From JAMIFV01 sp035906055 (GTDB lineage: Bacteria; Pseudomonadota; Alphaproteobacteria; Rickettsiales; JABCZZ01): a DNA stretch of 18,408 nt. Below, piece after piece: positions 16,104 to 18,408 of the stretch. The translations under genes were made by a program, and so were the position numbers. Positions within the stretch are counted from its first letter, which is position 1; each line of letters starts with the position of its first letter. The notes below the pieces were generated by a model. That model had not been told where the DNA came from, did not search any database, and worked only from the letters and a program-made list of their open reading frames with translations. Location: positions 1-18,408 of the forward strand of contig JAMIFV010000041.1 of assembly GCA_035906055.1 (NCBI GenBank), in the 5' to 3' direction.

Positions 16104-17452
16104 TATGCCCTCCTTTCTGCCCAAGTTTGGATAAAGCTTTTTTCTCCCTGAGTTTTTAAGAAGGCCTTCCATTCATTCGCATGCGCCATCAATAGTCCTC
16201 TCAAATTCTGTAAAGTTTCCTCTTCTTTGCTTCCCACTACCTTAGTAAGTTCGATTACATATGGCCTCAGCTCCTCATCTGAGACAGCAGCCATATCAGC
16301 AAAAAGCTGCAAATGACGCACTCCAGCAATGCCATAATCAATCATGGTTTTTCGGTATGCTTTAACATGAATCTTTGTAAGTGCTTTTTGAAGGTCCTCA
16401 TTGGCTAAATCCTGAACTACGTACATATTGGTGGGTTCAGTTATGTTAGCCGCGTGCATACTCATACGCCGCAGCAAACATGCAGCGCATAGACCACAGT
16501 GCTTACGAGCTCCATCTACATTAACAACAGTACGGGTTTGCCAGCAGGAGCGCGTGTTAATTAAAATATTAGGTGATTTAGTGGGAATGCTGAGAAATGC
16601 TGCCAGCGTTTGCCCTTTAGTATTCCATAAACGTGGCTGTTCATATGAAATGCGATACTTAAAAAGCGCCTTAATGAATTGCTCCATTAGACGGAAAAAC
16701 CTTGGATGATTGCGGTAGTCTCGATAAATATTGTGCAGAGGAATGAGCACCGGCCCAAGAGCGCCTTGACCGCTTTCAGGAACCACTATTCTCGTTAAGC
16801 TTGATAAATGCGCGGCTATAGCCGTTATAGATGCAAACTGGAAGCCACGGGTACGAAAACTGCTTTCCTGATTACCATGGTCTTTTACTTTAAATGGGAT
16901 TTGGTCAAATTGCTGGTCACCCTTTTTTAAGCGCTGGCGATTTTTGGCAACCCGAATACAAAGCGCCTCATTTGCGTCCCCACTTAAACTCGACACAGCA
17001 CGTGAATCTAAGCCATCACTGTAAGCGATTACAAATTTTTTGGCGGCACCTAAATTAAGCGCCTTTTGGCGTGAAGTAATAGGCGCTGCACCTTTCCATT
17101 GTGTAAACGTGAACTGCCAATCATCTCCCGTTAGATGGCAGAGGCAGGCGCGTAAACTATCTACTACTTCTTTCTGCTGCCACGCTAAGGAATCCAAGAC
17201 AGGTATCGTTATATGAAATTTGCGACTCCATTTATGAGGTCGTTTCCAGCGGCGATCAGCAAACTCAACGGCAGCACTGATCACTAGTAAATCATAATGG
17301 TAAGATTGCCAGCCTTCGTAGTTAAAAGTTTCCAAAACATCAGGAAGAAAGGCGATTTGGTTATTTATTTCGGCAGTTTCTTGTTGAGTGGAAACTCGTC
17401 CTAGCTTATGGCCTGGCTCAAGAATCTTTAAATTGTGTACATTCATTTTCAT
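16103..17452 (-). CDS. QueC/QatC-like ATP-pyrophosphatase protein
   Basis: QueC makes 7-cyano-7-deazaguanine; relatives (QatC, Cap9) occur in anti-phage systems. The 449-residue protein has an extra N-terminal domain (about 1-135). A PP-loop follows, YSDGLDS (144-150), in place of the usual SGGxDS. Other landmarks are FRTRGFQFASITAIAAH (about 199-215) and VPESGQGALG (224-233), the latter matching the ENG-type loop I associate with QatC-like proteins. A zinc signature of Cys303, Cys319, Cys322 and Cys325 sits in RSCW and HCGLCAACLLRR. About 120 residues of helical C-terminus follow. Its length, roughly twice that of QueC, argues against the normal queuosine enzyme. It overlaps the upstream gene as ATGA and the downstream gene as TAATG. 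ATG is also available two codons later. Confidence 0.85.
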   Translation of the reverse strand: MKMNVHNLKILEPGHKLGRVSTQQETAEINNQIAFLPDVLETFNYEGWQSYHYDLLVISAAVEFADRRWKRPHKWSRKFHITIPVLDSLAWQQKEVVDSLRACLCHLTGDDWQFTFTQWKGAAPITSRQKALNLGAAKKFVIAYSDGLDSRAVSSLSGDANEALCIRVAKNRQRLKKGDQQFDQIPFKVKDHGNQESSFRTRGFQFASITAIAAHLSSLTRIVVPESGQGALGPVLIPLHNIYRDYRNHPRFFRLMEQFIKALFKYRISYEQPRLWNTKGQTLAAFLSIPTKSPNILINTRSCWQTRTVVNVDGARKHCGLCAACLLRRMSMHAANITEPTNMYVVQDLANEDLQKALTKIHVKAYRKTMIDYGIAGVRHLQLFADMAAVSDEELRPYVIELTKVVGSKEEETLQNLRGLLMAHANEWKAFLKTQGEKSFIQTWAERRA

Positions 17453-18027
17453 TCTTCCGGCCCGTCTTCTAAGCCATCTTTTTTGCGAGTTGCACTCTTG
17501 AGCACTTTACGTCCTTCGAGCAGAGCCTGGCACATTAGGTCATGATGCCCCATTGCCGCATTAAAAGCTTCGGCATTGCGGTCTAATAACTTCGAGTATT
17601 CTTTGAGAGATATGTCGCCTTTATCTCGAGCAGAAGCACACTCATCAATCATGCGCTCTTTAGCCTCCTTAATCAGCCCACTCACAGTTCTTTGTACGAC
17701 TTTATCTAAAGCATTGCCTAAAGATAACCCATTAAGAATCTGAACAGCGAAGTGCCGCTCGAGAGTATCAATAAGTGGTGAGCGAGTATGACGTGCAAAA
17801 ATCATATCGATAGATGCGCCTGGGTCGAGATCCATTTGAGATCGCTGTGCAAGAGATTTTAGATCAGAAAGAAGAGCATTCACTTCCTTAAGCTGGATAT
17901 CACCGACAATACTGCGGCAGACTTGAACTGCTCGATCATTTAAGCTGCAGGCATCATTTGCTAAGTTTCTGCCGTAGCGCTTCCATGCTCCGCTCAGTAC
18001 TGCATTTCTAAATGGACCGTCAGTCAT
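17449..18027 (-). CDS. Unrecognised 192-residue protein, first gene of the QueC-like operon
   Basis: I cannot assign a family. The protein is predicted soluble and mostly helical. It opens MTDGPFRNAVLSGAWKRYGR, has a hydrophobic helix near residues 85-105 (LERHFAVQILNGLSLGNALD) and charged helices to about 180, and ends in a Lys/Asp/Glu tail. GGGAGGT lies 4 nt before ATG 18027. The stop overlaps the next start as ATGA, so it is likely made in step with the QueC-like protein. By analogy with QatB/QatC pairs it may be the partner or substrate of that enzyme, but no sequence link to QatB is seen. Repeats that look like an operator lie just upstream. Confidence 0.75.
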   Translation of the reverse strand: MTDGPFRNAVLSGAWKRYGRNLANDACSLNDRAVQVCRSIVGDIQLKEVNALLSDLKSLAQRSQMDLDPGASIDMIFARHTRSPLIDTLERHFAVQILNGLSLGNALDKVVQRTVSGLIKEAKERMIDECASARDKGDISLKEYSKLLDRNAEAFNAAMGHHDLMCQALLEGRKVLKSATRKKDGLEDGPEE

Positions 18028-18058
18028 TGCGACCTCCCTTGAAGGAAGTTCGCACTTG

Positions 18059-18099
18059 TTTCTGACAATGTCAACATTCTATGAATTATTTCTGACAAT
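18059..18099. promoter_or_regulatory. Putative operator of the accessory operon
   Basis: TTTCTGACAAT occurs exactly at 18059-18069 and again at 18089-18099, 30 bp apart, or about three helical turns on one DNA face. The first copy also forms the palindrome TGACAATGTCA (18063-18073). On the minus strand a TTGACA (18075-18070) lies within it, though no good -10 follows at 17 bp. The site is 32-72 bp before the first gene, where an XRE repressor would be expected to bind. Confidence 0.6.
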
Positions 18100-18213
18100 T
18101 ATTCATGTTAATTTGTTTATTCAATATATTATGGTGTAGGGTGATATGGATATTATATTGCCGCGCCTTATAGTTTCCTCTGAGAGTTCCAAGCTATCGG
18201 CAAATTTAATATT

Positions 18214-18408
18214 GGGGCTGAAGTAGCTAAGAGTTAATGCTTGGTGTGTTTATACCAGTATTTGAGCTGCTTTAGTAGTGTATTGTGTTTGCCTCCGTTG
18301 AAGCGCCATTCGCACTCCTTGAGGAACCAGTAGAAATTGTCCTGTTTGATGCCGTTGAATTTGCGCAAAGCACGCTTGGCCTGGTTCCAGAAGTTCTCAA
18401 TGCCGTTG
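18214..18408 (-). mobile_element. IS1595-family insertion sequence, 3' part
   Basis: The transposase fragment and its trailing DNA form one end of the element. GGGGCTGAAGTAGCTAA (18214-18230) looks like a terminal inverted repeat of the IS1595 type, so the element probably ends at 18214. The other end lies beyond the window, so neither the repeat pair nor a target duplication can be checked. Confidence 0.65.
18234..18407 (-). CDS. IS1595-family transposase, C-terminal fragment
   Basis: The last 57 codons of a transposase run in from the right edge. They read NGIENFWNQAKRALRKFNG, then FLKECEWRFN, and end WYKHTKH with TAA at 18236-18234. The IENFW..AK(R) and ECE(W/F)RFN signatures mark the end of the ISXO2-like/IS1595 DDE domain, and the Glu of IENFW is the third catalytic acid. 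The visible part is uninterrupted. Confidence 0.85.
   Translation of the reverse strand, partial: NGIENFWNQAKRALRKFNGIKQDNFYWFLKECEWRFNGGKHNTLLKQLKYWYKHTKH

Noticed and set aside
14315..18027. QatABCD or type IV CBASS identity for the accessory operon
   Set aside because: Only the QueC-like gene is shared. No QatA-type ATPase, TatD nuclease, nucleotide cyclase, TGT-like or OGG-like gene is present in the window.
1..18408. CRISPR array
   Set aside because: No regularly spaced direct repeats of 20-40 bp were seen. The two 11-bp repeats at 18059 and 18089 are too short and too few.

Overview
The window looks like an alphaproteobacterial chromosome segment. The evidence is the gene cluster rne / N-acetylmuramoyl-L-alanine amidase (divergent) / PBP1A (mrcA) / prfB, an order I recall as conserved in that class. 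The RNase E also carries a long low-complexity insertion in its N-terminal S1 region and ends in a Gly-Trp-Trp peptide, as in Caulobacter-type RNase E. The genus cannot be read from the sequence.

Left core (about 1-10200). The window opens in the 3' end of an IS5-family transposase. On the minus strand follow prfB with a textbook programmed +1 frameshift, an unrecognised 542-residue glycine-zipper protein lodged between prfB and mrcA, mrcA, and a periplasmic amidase with AMIN and Amidase_3 domains. A 568-bp divergent control region holds a palindrome, a good sigma70-type promoter and a long rne leader. Then comes rne on the plus strand.

Middle (about 10200-14150). A polytopic membrane protein of possible GT-C type converges on rne. 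Next are an orphan helical protein, an exported PrxQ/Bcp-type peroxiredoxin, a small lipoprotein with a CHAP cysteine-peptidase domain, and tRNA-Ser(UGA) with a downstream terminator.

Right accessory block (about 14216-18408). Immediately past tRNA-Ser the sequence becomes visibly more AT-rich. An 85-nt nested inverted repeat precedes a tightly overlapping minus-strand operon, read from 18027 down to 14315. Its genes are a 192-residue unknown protein, a 449-residue QueC/QatC-like ATP-pyrophosphatase with a four-Cys zinc signature, an XRE-HTH/ImmA-IrrE metallopeptidase, and a PIN-domain nuclease. The junctions are ATGA, TAATG and a 26-bp overlap, so the four genes are probably co-translated. 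Upstream lie two exact TTTCTGACAAT repeats 30 bp apart, a likely operator for the XRE-IrrE protein. QueC-like proteins are known from QatABCD and type IV CBASS anti-phage systems, and XRE-IrrE/PIN pairs are typical of toxin-antitoxin or defence loci. This operon is the best candidate for an undescribed system here. The window ends inside an IS1595-family transposase.

No CRISPR array, integrase, rRNA or replication origin was seen.
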